From: Pseudomonas marincola
GTDB lineage: Bacteria > Pseudomonadota > Gammaproteobacteria > Pseudomonadales > Pseudomonadaceae
Assembly: GCF_900116605.1 (NCBI RefSeq)
Contig: NZ_FPBC01000005.1
Coordinates: forward strand, 264,450 to 328,449
Direction: 5' to 3'
Length of the DNA: 64,000 bases
In this document: positions 1 to 7,934 of the stretch, piece by piece
Position numbering within the stretch: position 1 is the stretch's first letter
How the letters are laid out: each line of letters opens with the position of its first letter
Program-made: the position numbers and the translations under genes
Notes under the pieces: model-generated
Told to the model about the DNA's origin: nothing
Databases searched by the model: none
What the model saw: the letters and a program-made list of their open reading frames with translations, nothing else

Positions 1-293
1 TGCCAGTCGATCCCTTTGGCCTTGTCTTTACCTTTGCCGGCGAAGGCATAGGCGACAGCGGTTTGGTCCGCGGACAGCAGGTGAATCGCAAATTTCTTGC
101 TGGCGCACAGGATCGGATAAGAGTCTGAAGCGTAGTTGGGGCAGAACAGCACCAGTGCCGGGTCAATTGACAATGCGCTGAAGGCGCTGGCAGTAATGCC
201 GACGATTGAGCCTTCGTGATCCAGGCAGGTGATCACGGTGACACCGGACGGGAACGAGCCCATCACCTCTTTGTAAATTCCGGGTTCTATCAT
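1..293 (-). CDS. Flavin reductase domain protein (C-terminus beyond the window edge)
   Basis: The visible 97 residues from ATG at 293 read as the N-terminal half of a flavin reductase-like FMN-binding split barrel. They include the family pattern YKEVMGSFPSGVTVIT, followed by a hydrophobic ITASAFSALS stretch and SKKFAIHLLS. Such proteins reduce FMN or FAD with NAD(P)H and pass it to a separate monooxygenase subunit, so an oxygenase gene is expected just left of the window. The gene lies 34 bp downstream of the aldehyde dehydrogenase on the same strand and probably belongs to its operon. From my recollection of trigonelline catabolism in Acinetobacter baylyi, it could be the reductase of a two-component trigonelline monooxygenase (TgnA-like). 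That assignment is inference; the reductase fold is well supported. Confidence 0.8.
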   Translation of the reverse strand, partial: MIEPGIYKEVMGSFPSGVTVITCLDHEGSIVGITASAFSALSIDPALVLFCPNYASDSYPILCASKKFAIHLLSADQTAVAYAFAGKGKDKAKGIDW

Positions 294-327
294 ATTCGTT
301 ACCTCGTGAATGCCAGTTGCCTGCGAC

Positions 328-1809
328 TTAGCGCATGACAAACGGGTCGGCCATCGGCTCTTGCGAAAGATTGATCCACACCGTCTTTTGTTCGGTATAG
401 GCCAGCACCGAGTCGATTCCGCTTTCGCGTCCGTAGCCACTGTTTTTGAAGCCGCCAATTGGCGCCATCGCCGACACCGCACGGTAGGTGTTGACCCAAA
501 TAATGCCAGAGCGCACGTCACGTGCGAGGCGGTGCGCACGACCGAGATCGCGAGTCCAGATACCGGCTGCCAGGCCAAACAGTGAGTCATTGGCAATTGC
601 CAGCGCTTCGGCTTCATCCTTGAATCGGATAACCGAAGCCACAGGGCCGAATACTTCTTCTTGCATGATTTTCATCGAGTTGCTGTCGCACTCGAACAGT
701 GTGGGTTGGTAGTACCAACCGTTGCCTTCGATTTCAGGACGCTTACCGCCCATGCGCAGTGTTGCGCCTTCTGCCAGCGCATCGGCTACTAAACCCTCAA
801 CAATTGCGAGCTGCTGGGCCGTTGCCATCGGGCCCATTTCGCTGCTGTCATCTTGTGGGTTGCCGATACGAATACGCTGCGCTCTGGCGACCAGTCGCTC
901 GACGAACTGGTCGTAAATTTCGTCTTGAACCAATAAGCGCGAACCGGATACGCAGCTCTGCCCGGAGGCGGCATAGATCCCCGCGACGGCGCCATTTACT
1001 GCACTGTCGATATCAGCGTCGGCGAAAATGATATTGGGTGATTTGCCGCCGAGCTCGAGCGACAGCTTGGCAAAGTTCTCCGCGCTGCTGCGCACCACGT
1101 GACGCGCTGTAGCCGCGCCGCCGGTGAAGGCGATTTTACGCACCAGAGGGTGGCGGGTAAGCGCTGCGCCAGTGCTAGCACCATAGCCGGTAATAACATT
1201 CACCACGCCCGCAGGAATCCCTGCTTCGAGCGCGAGACGGGCCAGTTCGAGTAAGGTTGCAGATGCATGCTCAGAAGGTTTGATAACCATCGTATTGCCT
1301 GCGGCAAGTGCGGGCGCCAGTTTGATTGCGGTCAGGTACAACGGACTGTTCCACGGGATAATCGCGGCCACAACACCCAACGGTTCAAGTACCGTGTAGC
1401 CGAACATGTCAGTTTTATCGAGGGGCAGGGTGCCGCCTTCGATCTTGTCGGCAAGGCCTGCGGTGTAATGGAAAAACTCTGGCAGGTAGTTGACCTGACC
1501 ACGGGTTTCGCGGATTAACTTACCGTTGTCGCGACTCTCGAGTTGCGCCAGCTTTTCCTTGTTTTGGGCAATCAGATCGCCCAGCCGGCGCAGTAATTTC
1601 CCGCGCGCCGTAGCTGTCAGGCTTTTCCAGTCATGGCCCTCGAAAGCTTGCTGTGCGGCTTGCACTGCGCGCTCGACGTCCGAATCATCAGCGTCGGGCA
1701 GCAGTGCCCAAGGCTCGGCAGTTGCCGGATTGAGGCTTTCGAAAGTCTTGCCGGAAAGCGCATCGACCCACTGGCCGCCGATGCACATCTGAAAGTGGCT
1801 GAGTGTCAT
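328..1809 (-). CDS. NAD(P)-dependent aldehyde dehydrogenase
   Basis: A full-length 493-aa member of the aldehyde dehydrogenase superfamily. The catalytic cysteine is C286 in the context SGQSCVSG, the general base is E252 in LELGGKSP, and the PWN oxyanion asparagine is N154. Its start overlaps the stop of the upstream hydrolase by 4 bp (ATGA), so the two are translationally coupled. It oxidises an aldehyde to a carboxylic acid. Beside a flavin reductase, a hydrolase and a BCCT carrier, a role like TgnC (oxidation of the ring-opened trigonelline product) is plausible. A betaine-aldehyde or general semialdehyde dehydrogenase is the alternative. The enzyme class is certain; the substrate is not. 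Confidence 0.9.
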   Translation of the reverse strand: MTLSHFQMCIGGQWVDALSGKTFESLNPATAEPWALLPDADDSDVERAVQAAQQAFEGHDWKSLTATARGKLLRRLGDLIAQNKEKLAQLESRDNGKLIRETRGQVNYLPEFFHYTAGLADKIEGGTLPLDKTDMFGYTVLEPLGVVAAIIPWNSPLYLTAIKLAPALAAGNTMVIKPSEHASATLLELARLALEAGIPAGVVNVITGYGASTGAALTRHPLVRKIAFTGGAATARHVVRSSAENFAKLSLELGGKSPNIIFADADIDSAVNGAVAGIYAASGQSCVSGSRLLVQDEIYDQFVERLVARAQRIRIGNPQDDSSEMGPMATAQQLAIVEGLVADALAEGATLRMGGKRPEIEGNGWYYQPTLFECDSNSMKIMQEEVFGPVASVIRFKDEAEALAIANDSLFGLAAGIWTRDLGRAHRLARDVRSGIIWVNTYRAVSAMAPIGGFKNSGYGRESGIDSVLAYTEQKTVWINLSQEPMADPFVMR

Positions 1810-2636
1810 GCAACGATCTCCTTTGTAGGGCTCTGAGACGTATGGATGCGGGTGAGGAAGTCGAGCAGCATCTGGTTTACCAGGCGCGGTGACTCTACCG
1901 GCATCATGTGTCGCTGTTCTTCAAGTATGGCTACTTGCGCGCCAGGTATTCGGGCGGCGAGTTGCTCGGCCATCTGCGGTGTCGAGCCGGGGTCCAACTC
2001 GCCAGTGCTGATCAACGTAGGCACATTGATAGTGCCTAACTGATCGGCCTGATACATATCCTGAGTGGCGAAAAGACTGTAAGTGGTCAGATAGCCCTGC
2101 GGGTCGTTGCTTGCCAGTGTTTGGCGCAAGGCTGCAATCTGCGCCGGGTTAGCGGCTTGATACTCGCGGCTGAACCAGCGGGTCAGGGCGGCTTCGGCAT
2201 TAGCATTTGGGCCATGCTCGGCAACTTGTCGGGTGCGTTCGATAACACCCGAGCTTTGTTCCGGGCTGCGATTGAAAACGCTGTTCAGCACTACCAGACC
2301 TTGCATGTGCTGCGGGTAATGCAGGGCAAAGGCACGGGCGATCAAGCCGCCCATCGAGAAGCCGATAATGGTGGCTTTGCGGATTTTCAGGTGTTCAAGT
2401 AATTCGTCGAGCTGCTTGGCATAGGCCAGCAACTCGGTGCCTTCTGCCGGGCGCGGGCTTGCACCGTGACCGAGCATGTCATAGGCAATAACACGGTAGT
2501 GCGGCGCAAGACCGACGATCTGGCCGCCCCACATTTCTTTGTTTAGGCCTACGCCGTGGATCAACACCACAGGTTGGCCTTTGCCGGTCGCCAGATAACT
2601 GGTGCCAGCGGGGGTGAGTTCAGCGGGGACTAGCAT
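1806..2636 (-). CDS. Alpha/beta-fold hydrolase
   Basis: This 276-aa protein has the classical alpha/beta hydrolase layout. An HGVG oxyanion motif lies near residue 27, the nucleophile S94 sits in GFSMGG, an acidic residue is in STGELDPGS, and a C-terminal histidine is in EEQRHMMP. A GGAG ribosome-binding site precedes the ATG. The gene lies between a DUF1185 gene and the aldehyde dehydrogenase and overlaps the latter by 4 bp. In the proposed trigonelline pathway it would be the TgnD-like hydrolase that cleaves the N-methylformamidomethylene-succinate intermediate. It also resembles lactone and carboxylester hydrolases such as PcaD-type enzymes, so the substrate rests on context only. Confidence 0.85.
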   Translation of the reverse strand: MLVPAELTPAGTSYLATGKGQPVVLIHGVGLNKEMWGGQIVGLAPHYRVIAYDMLGHGASPRPAEGTELLAYAKQLDELLEHLKIRKATIIGFSMGGLIARAFALHYPQHMQGLVVLNSVFNRSPEQSSGVIERTRQVAEHGPNANAEAALTRWFSREYQAANPAQIAALRQTLASNDPQGYLTTYSLFATQDMYQADQLGTINVPTLISTGELDPGSTPQMAEQLAARIPGAQVAILEEQRHMMPVESPRLVNQMLLDFLTRIHTSQSPTKEIVA

Positions 2637-2666
2637 GGTGGGTCGCTCCTGCGCAGACCAAGGGGC

Positions 2667-3257
2667 TTATTGAGCGTTCTCAGCAGCCAGTTCTTCTAGG
2701 TCGATGTAGCGGTTGCCGATTCGCGGGTGCAGACGGCCGCCGTTAGCTGCGCCCAGAACCACTACGATTTCGTCGGCGCGCGGGGCATCTTCGATCTGCA
2801 TTTCCAAGGTGATGTAGTGCGAACGCAGACCTTCGTCATCTTTGTGCATCATCGGGATCTGAATCGAAGTGCCTGGGCCGCCACGCTTGTTGGTGAAGCT
2901 CAGGTAACTCTTGGCCTTTACTGCTTCGCGATAATGATTGCCGAAGCGCAAGGTGTGGATCACGGCAGAGGCGTGTTCGATCTCGCCGTCAGCACCGACA
3001 ACGGCTGCTTTGCCGTACGCTTCAATCTTGTCTGCTCCGCCAATGGCATCAGTCAGACGCTTGACCATCAGTGCACCCAGCTCAGAGCAGTTGGCTTTGA
3101 TCTGTGGCTTCAAGTCTTCGACGAAACCGTTGCCCACCCAAGGGTTTTTCATTACCACTGCCAGGCCGACCATGGTCACAGGCTTGTCAGTGGCCTTGCC
3201 GCCTTCGATCAGGGTTTCTTCTACATAGCTGACGATTTTGCGAATTTCGAAACTCAT
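2667..3257 (-). CDS. DUF1185 (amino acid synthesis family) protein
   Basis: The 196-aa product from ATG at 3257, preceded by GGAG, matches the DUF1185 or 'amino acid synthesis' family as I recall it. Features include an RKIVSYVEET start, KANCSELGALMVKRL, and the later segments EAYGKAAVVGADGEIEHASA and GGPGTSIQIPMMHKDDE. No catalytic mechanism is established to my knowledge. Its position as first gene of the minus-strand operon, followed by hydrolase, aldehyde dehydrogenase and flavin reductase, suggests an enzyme or accessory protein of the same catabolic route. A longer upstream frame is open to 3443 but has no ribosome-binding site and runs through the promoter palindrome, so it was not used. 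Confidence 0.8.
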   Translation of the reverse strand: MSFEIRKIVSYVEETLIEGGKATDKPVTMVGLAVVMKNPWVGNGFVEDLKPQIKANCSELGALMVKRLTDAIGGADKIEAYGKAAVVGADGEIEHASAVIHTLRFGNHYREAVKAKSYLSFTNKRGGPGTSIQIPMMHKDDEGLRSHYITLEMQIEDAPRADEIVVVLGAANGGRLHPRIGNRYIDLEELAAENAQ

Positions 3258-3310
3258 TGGATGCTCCTGCTTGATTGGGCAATGGTGGCGACGCATATCG
3301 CCTCGGTACA

Positions 3311-3322
3311 ATGGTATACCAT
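3311..3322. promoter_or_regulatory. Operator palindrome ATGGTATACCAT, copy 1
   Basis: A perfect 12-bp palindrome ATGGTATACCAT lies 53 bp upstream of the DUF1185 start. An identical copy lies at 3446-3457. The TGGTATACCA core fits GntR/FadR-subfamily operators. Placement in the divergent promoter region suggests control of both the catabolic operon and the BCCT gene. No GntR gene is visible in the window, so the regulator is probably encoded to the left. Confidence 0.6.
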
Positions 3323-3445
3323 AATACACTATGTTTTGGTCAAGTCTAATTGAAGTGCCATTTATCGTCTTAGGCCTCTTTATATCTGGCTTTCTAGCTT
3401 TTTTGAGTGGACCGACAAGTGGGTTTTGCTTTTCTTTTGTCAATC

Positions 3446-3457
3446 ATGGTATACCAT
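3446..3457. promoter_or_regulatory. Operator palindrome ATGGTATACCAT, copy 2
   Basis: Second exact copy of the 12-bp palindrome, 135 bp from copy 1 centre to centre and about 170 bp upstream of the BCCT start. The whole stretch 3258-3627 is non-coding, with AT-rich segments around 3320-3450 suited to divergent promoters. Two identical boxes at this spacing could support repression at each promoter or looping. Confidence 0.6.
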
Positions 3458-3627
3458 ATGACAAGCGAATTCTGATGCGCATTTCATGTCGTCAGTTCTG
3501 GCTGGTAAACAGTGCGGCTGGCGAATAAAGTCGCGGCTGCAGTTGGGTGCAGGCAACGAAGAGTTATTTGGCGTTCGCGACAGACACCTGCTGTGTTTCA
3601 ACTACAAAAATAAGGAGGAGGCGCCAA

Positions 3628-5205
3628 GTGAGCGGACATCCTAAGAAAGGCTACGAACGTCTATTCGCAGGCGTTAACCCAACGATGGCTACATCATCTC
3701 TGGTGATGGTTATAGGCTTCGTTCTGTTCACCGTGCTTTATAGTGACCTTGCCAACAGCCTGTATACCGGCGCCAAACAGTGGATCGAAAGTTCCCTTGG
3801 GTGGTACTACATCGCGGTTGTTAGCGGCGTACTGTTCTTCACGTTCTGGGTCGGCTTGAGTCGCTTCGGCAATTTGCGACTGGGCCGTGATGATGAGCAC
3901 CCAGAGTTCAGCAACTTTTCCTGGTTTGCGATGCTGTTCAGCGCTGCGGTCGGTACCGGACTATTGTTCTGGAGCATTGCGGAACCGGTCATGCATATGC
4001 AGGGCAATCCTTTCATGGAGATGGCTGGGGTGGCTGCCAACACCCCGGAAGCTGCGCAGATAGCGTTGCGCGTGACCATGTTCCATTGGGGGCTGCACGG
4101 CTGGTGCATCTACATTATCGTCGGCCTGATTTTGGCTTACTTCACTTACCGGCGCGGCCTGCCACTGACCATTCGATCGGCGCTGTATCCGTTGCTGGGT
4201 GAGCGTATTTATGGCCCAATCGGCCACGCGGTGGACCTGTTGGCAATTTTCAGCACCCTGTTCGGTACGGCTACAACGCTGGGACTGGGTGTTGCGCAAA
4301 TGAATGCCGGGCTTAATTACATGTTCGGCATGGAAATCTCCACAACCAGTCAATTGCTATTGATTGCTGCGACTTCGGTAGTTGCCACGCTGTCTGCCGT
4401 ATCCGGCGTGCGCAAAGGCATTTTGTGGCTAAGCGAGTGGAACATCCGCTTGAGCAGTATCCTGTTCCTATTTCTGCTGCTGGCAGGGCCGACTGTATTT
4501 TTGCTTGGCTTGTATGCCACCAGCCTAGGCGACTATCTGGCCAACTTCATCCCGATGGGCCTGTGGACCGATCCCAATCCTGAGCGTCAGTGGCAGGGCT
4601 GGTGGACCATTTTCTATTGGGGCTGGTGGTTGTCGTGGGGCCCGTTTGTAGGCATGTTCATTGCGCGCATCTCACGCGGTCGCACTGTGCGCCAGGTAGT
4701 TTTGGGCGGTATGTTGGCGGCAACGCTGGGTGCTTTCCTCTGGGTAGTGATCATGGGCGGTACAGGTGTCTACCTGCAGCTGGCCGGCACCGTTAACCTG
4801 AGTGAAATTGCCAATAACGATCTGACCATGGTGCTTTACAAGACCATTGAAGGCTTGAACGTACAGTGGGCAACCATGGGTATGGCCAGCCTTGCTACGC
4901 TGATGATCGTCAGTTGGTTCGTGACCTCGGCGGACTCCGCCACTCTGGTGATCTGCACCATCTTGTCTATGGGTAACGAGAATCCACCTCAGCGCTTCCG
5001 GGTTATCTGGGGATTGGGTCTGGGTGCTCTGGCTGGTGTACTGCTGTTGTCTGGCGGGCTCAAGGGGCTGCAGGCTGCAACTATTGCGGCAGCGCTGCCA
5101 TTCTCGTTCATCCTGCTGACCATATGCTACTGCCTGGTCAGGGCGTTGCATGATGAGGAGCGCGCTTTGGTTAGCTCGCCATCAGTGGTCGCGCGAGCTT
5201 CATAA
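3628..5205 (+). CDS. BCCT-family betaine/choline/carnitine-type transporter
   Basis: The start chosen is GTG at 3628, behind a very strong AAGGAGGAGG site, giving 525 aa; the frame is open further upstream but with poorer starts. About twelve hydrophobic segments and the tryptophan-rich BCCT signature (WWTIFYWGWWLSWGPFVGMFIARISRGRT region) in the middle identify the family. BCCT carriers bring quaternary-ammonium compounds through the inner membrane, usually with Na+ or H+. Divergent placement from a four-gene oxidative operon suggests import of that operon's substrate. Trigonelline, a pyridine betaine, would fit, as would carnitine or another betaine. The last ~30 residues are hydrophilic and short, so an osmosensing C-terminal domain like that of BetP is not evident. 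Confidence 0.9.
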   Translation: MSGHPKKGYERLFAGVNPTMATSSLVMVIGFVLFTVLYSDLANSLYTGAKQWIESSLGWYYIAVVSGVLFFTFWVGLSRFGNLRLGRDDEHPEFSNFSWFAMLFSAAVGTGLLFWSIAEPVMHMQGNPFMEMAGVAANTPEAAQIALRVTMFHWGLHGWCIYIIVGLILAYFTYRRGLPLTIRSALYPLLGERIYGPIGHAVDLLAIFSTLFGTATTLGLGVAQMNAGLNYMFGMEISTTSQLLLIAATSVVATLSAVSGVRKGILWLSEWNIRLSSILFLFLLLAGPTVFLLGLYATSLGDYLANFIPMGLWTDPNPERQWQGWWTIFYWGWWLSWGPFVGMFIARISRGRTVRQVVLGGMLAATLGAFLWVVIMGGTGVYLQLAGTVNLSEIANNDLTMVLYKTIEGLNVQWATMGMASLATLMIVSWFVTSADSATLVICTILSMGNENPPQRFRVIWGLGLGALAGVLLLSGGLKGLQAATIAAALPFSFILLTICYCLVRALHDEERALVSSPSVVARAS

Positions 5206-5225
5206 AAGTCATCAGTTAGTAAAGC

Positions 5226-5298
5226 AACGCCCCGGCGGCTTAGCCTGTTTGTCATCTGCATATAGCGCAGTACAAATAAGGGGGCCGTCGGGGCGTTT
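5226..5298. terminator. Long-loop hairpin between convergent genes
   Basis: AACGCCCCGGCGGC at 5226-5239 pairs with GCCGTCGGGGCGTT at 5284-5297, with one G-T wobble. This gives a 14-bp GC-rich stem with a 44-nt loop, followed by TTTGG. It sits between the convergent BCCT and FUSC genes and probably terminates or insulates them, although the loop is long for a classical intrinsic terminator. Confidence 0.4.
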
Positions 5299-5342
5299 GG
5301 TTATCCGGATTACTAAATCAGTTTTCGATGCAGGTTGCACGG

Positions 5343-6401
5343 TCAATGGCTGAAATGGCGAGTCGCCTTAAACCTGTTGAGCAAGCGATGAACAATAAAT
5401 ACGGCGAACAGGGTCAGCAGTACCGACAGGCTCACTGAAGTCAGGCGGTAGAGAGTGGCGTACATGATGTCGTGTTCAGGGGTTAGCGATTGGCCAAAGA
5501 GAATGGCCAGGGTGGTCAGGGCGCCAAAGCCGACGCCGGGCACGCCATTTTCGAGCATGTGCCAGCGTGCGCAAACCATGGCGGCTATCCATACCATGAT
5601 GATCAGCAGCGGCAGCACATCGTAGTGGTTGTAGAGCAGCAGCATGATCAACAGCGCCATTGCGCAGCCCAGTAATGTGCCTTTGGCGCGGACTCTGCCG
5701 GCAAAGTGCGAACCTTTCCAGTGCATGGGAAACAGCAGCAGAATGCTCGCGACCTGCGCGGACAGTGAGTCATGCAGGTTCATGCACTGAAATACAACAA
5801 ACGACAGCGTGGCGACCGTAGCGCCAAGCAAGGCTTCGTGTCGGCGGCTGGGCAGATCTTTGTTCGGTGGCGTCCGTGCTTGCCTGGGTTCGGAGTCGGG
5901 GAATACATAGAACATCAGTACGGCAATTGCAGTGGCCTGCAGGATTGCCCAACTGTTGTAGCCGAGCATGTCTATGACATCGGTCTGCGGGTAACTGGCG
6001 AAATTCAGCTGGATCGACAGAAACACCGCGCCAAGTGCGCCAAACATGAAGTGATTGCCTTTGGCCATGAGCGCAAAGCGGTAGCAGAAAGACAAGAATA
6101 TCAACGGCGTGATGACCAGCGGACGACCGCCAAACAGTCCGTAGAGCAGGGCGATCTCAACACTGACGAGCAAGCCCTGAGCGAAAAACTGGCGGATCAG
6201 GTGGGCATTGATTCTGGGTGCCAGGCCAAGCAACAACATCGGATATACGCAGAAGAACGCGCCGTACTCCAGGTTGAGCAGCTTGCAGGACAACAGTGCC
6301 AGGCAGCCGCCTGTGGCGATCCGCAAGCATTGGCGCAGGTCATTTTCGTTGAGCGTTTTAACCGGCGCAATGCCGCCGCTAGCGGCTTGCTCAGTAGACA
6401 T
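5343..6401 (-). CDS. FUSC/DUF2955-type inner-membrane efflux protein
   Basis: The 352-aa protein contains two clusters of hydrophobic helices (about residues 20-160 and 190-340) separated by a basic hydrophilic loop near 170-190 (SEPRQARTPPNKDLPSRRHE). This is the half-repeat architecture of the fusaric acid resistance/AaeB superfamily, here the shorter DUF2955-like form. Members export aromatic carboxylic acids with a periplasmic adaptor. Its ATG overlaps the end of the HlyD frame by 11 bp, so the pair is an operon. The adaptor reading frame is interrupted (see the entry at 6391-7455), so the pump may be non-functional unless the amber codon is suppressed. Confidence 0.8.
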   Translation of the reverse strand: MSTEQAASGGIAPVKTLNENDLRQCLRIATGGCLALLSCKLLNLEYGAFFCVYPMLLLGLAPRINAHLIRQFFAQGLLVSVEIALLYGLFGGRPLVITPLIFLSFCYRFALMAKGNHFMFGALGAVFLSIQLNFASYPQTDVIDMLGYNSWAILQATAIAVLMFYVFPDSEPRQARTPPNKDLPSRRHEALLGATVATLSFVVFQCMNLHDSLSAQVASILLLFPMHWKGSHFAGRVRAKGTLLGCAMALLIMLLLYNHYDVLPLLIIMVWIAAMVCARWHMLENGVPGVGFGALTTLAILFGQSLTPEHDIMYATLYRLTSVSLSVLLTLFAVFIVHRLLNRFKATRHFSH

Positions 6402-7455
6402 AGTGCAGCCAGCTGATCAGGCGAATCTGCATAGCGGCAGCTGCGCTGGCGAGCGGGTTGTCGAAGGGCTTGAGTTGTACTGTGGCCTTGGCGCCGGTCG
6501 GCAATGTAAAGTCGAGCGTTTGGTCGAGTTGCAGGTGCAGACGCTGGCGTTGCGCATCGCGAACCCAGCGCTCCGATTGCACTGGCGCTGCCAGTTGGCC
6601 GTTGGCCTCTATCTGCCCTTCGCGAACTCCCGCATCGAAGTGGCTGACCGTAGCGCTGAAAAGCTCGCCCGGCCGCGCATCGAAGACCACAACGGCAGGG
6701 GTATTGACGCTGACATAACGCAGCGCTTTCTCGCGAAAGTCGGCGATGATGTCCACGCTGTCTTCCACCAAGGCGGCAACTGGTGCGCCAGCGGCCACGA
6801 AGGTGCCCGCTGTGAGTTGCAAGTTGCTGACTACGCCGCTGCGCTCAGCGCGTACCTCACTGTATTGCAGGTTCAATTTGGCGCGACGTAGCGCATTGCG
6901 GGCCTGACGCAGGTGCAAGTTGTCGTTATCGCTGCTGCCACGGCGGGCTTTTAGTTCGCCAATTCTGGCGCGGGCGGCGCTGAGTTCGGCCACTGCCATC
7001 AGGCGTTGCGCGTCGAGGGTTTCGTAGTTTTGTTTCGACACCAGTTGGCGGGCGATCAAACGCTACATACGTTTGGCCTGCGCCGCCAGATCCGCAGACT
7101 GTGCTTGCGCTGCCTTTACCTGTGCTTTGGCGGCCTCCAGTTGCGCGTCCAGTTCAGCGTTGTCTTGTTCGGCCTGCTCAAGTTGCAGTTGGGCCTGCTG
7201 CACTTCAATTTCAAAGGGCTGCGGGTCTAGCCGAAACAGCAGTTGCCCCGGTTGAACGTGTTGGTTGTTGGTCACGGCCACTTCTATGACCTGGCCGGCA
7301 ATGCGCGGCGCGAGCTTGAGCACCGAGCGATTGAGCTGAGCTTGCGGCGTCAGGGGCATGAACAAATCAGCGGTGAGAAAGTAGATAAAGCAGCAAGCCA
7401 GGGCTGCAATAGCGATTTGCACCCAGCGTGCAAAACGTTGGTCTGGCGTCATCAA
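6391..7455 (-). pseudogene. HlyD/EmrA-type periplasmic adaptor interrupted by an in-frame amber codon
   Basis: One reading frame from ATG 7455 to TGA 6391 would encode a 354-residue membrane-fusion protein. It has an N-terminal membrane anchor (residues about 12-30), a lipoyl half (KLAPRIAGQVIEVAVTNNQHVQPGQLLFRLDP), a coiled-coil hairpin rich in Q, A and E, the second lipoyl half (RSGVVSNLQLTAGTFVAAGAPVAALVE) and a beta-barrel end. A single TAG at 7063-7065, after AKRM, splits it inside the hairpin. No frameshift is needed: the next codons continue R-LIARQLVSKQNYETL. Either this is a recent nonsense mutation or sequencing error, or two fragments are made (a TTG at 7059 could restart). Downstream FUSC overlaps its end. 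Confidence 0.8.
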
Positions 7456-7585
7456 AAACCTCAGGTAAACAACCGGTATGAGCGACTTTTTCGGGCCGTA
7501 CTGTGTCGATCACGCCCAACAGTTCCACCGGTATATCTGTGCTCGCAGCGGGGAATACTGGGCGCAAGGGCTGAATGACTCTTAC

Positions 7586-7606
7586 TTTACAGGTAATAAT
7601 CTGTAA
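7586..7606. promoter_or_regulatory. Inverted repeat TTTACAG-N8-CTGTAA upstream of the efflux operon
   Basis: TTTACAG at 7586-7592 and CTGTAA at 7601-7606 form a near-palindrome within a 25-bp symmetric stretch (ACTTTACAG and CTGTAAGT arms). It lies 131 bp upstream of the HlyD start and just beyond the terminator of the candidate small RNA. It may be a repressor operator for the efflux pair; no dedicated regulator is adjacent. Confidence 0.3.
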
Positions 7607-7621
7607 GTGATTTCAGCCCAT

Positions 7622-7725
7622 AAAAAAGGCCACCCCGAAAGAGTGGCCGATAAAGACGTCAGTGCAGTCACGCCTAAACGTCGGGGCTGTCTGTACAGCG
7701 GGCGGCATCATGGGCGGGCAGCGTC
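7622..7725 (-). ncRNA. Candidate small RNA with its own promoter and intrinsic terminator
   Basis: On the minus strand, TTAACA (7756-7761) and TATTTA (7732-7737), separated by 18 bp, form a plausible sigma-70 promoter. About 100 nt downstream lies a strong intrinsic terminator: GGCCAC, a 9-nt loop, GTGGCC, then six T (7648 down to 7622). No open reading frame with a ribosome-binding site lies between. The terminator points away from the plus-strand LysR gene and cannot serve it, nor any visible minus-strand gene, so a short independent transcript is the simplest explanation. I do not recognise a known family. The upstream end is approximate. Confidence 0.35.
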
Positions 7726-7934
7726 CTGCTATAAATAGCGCTTTATGTAAATCACTGTTAACTGTGGCGTAACAATCCGCCGTTTTGTTTGTGTTAGGCG
7801 CAATGGTCTGCGTGCTGCAACAGTCGTTTCGCAACGCGCCTGAAAAAGCCCGCCATCTATGGTTGCAACCACTTCTCGATCAGCTAATCATAGCGACCGC
7901 ACTGTGCAACCACTGCCACTGGAACCGAGCCCGC

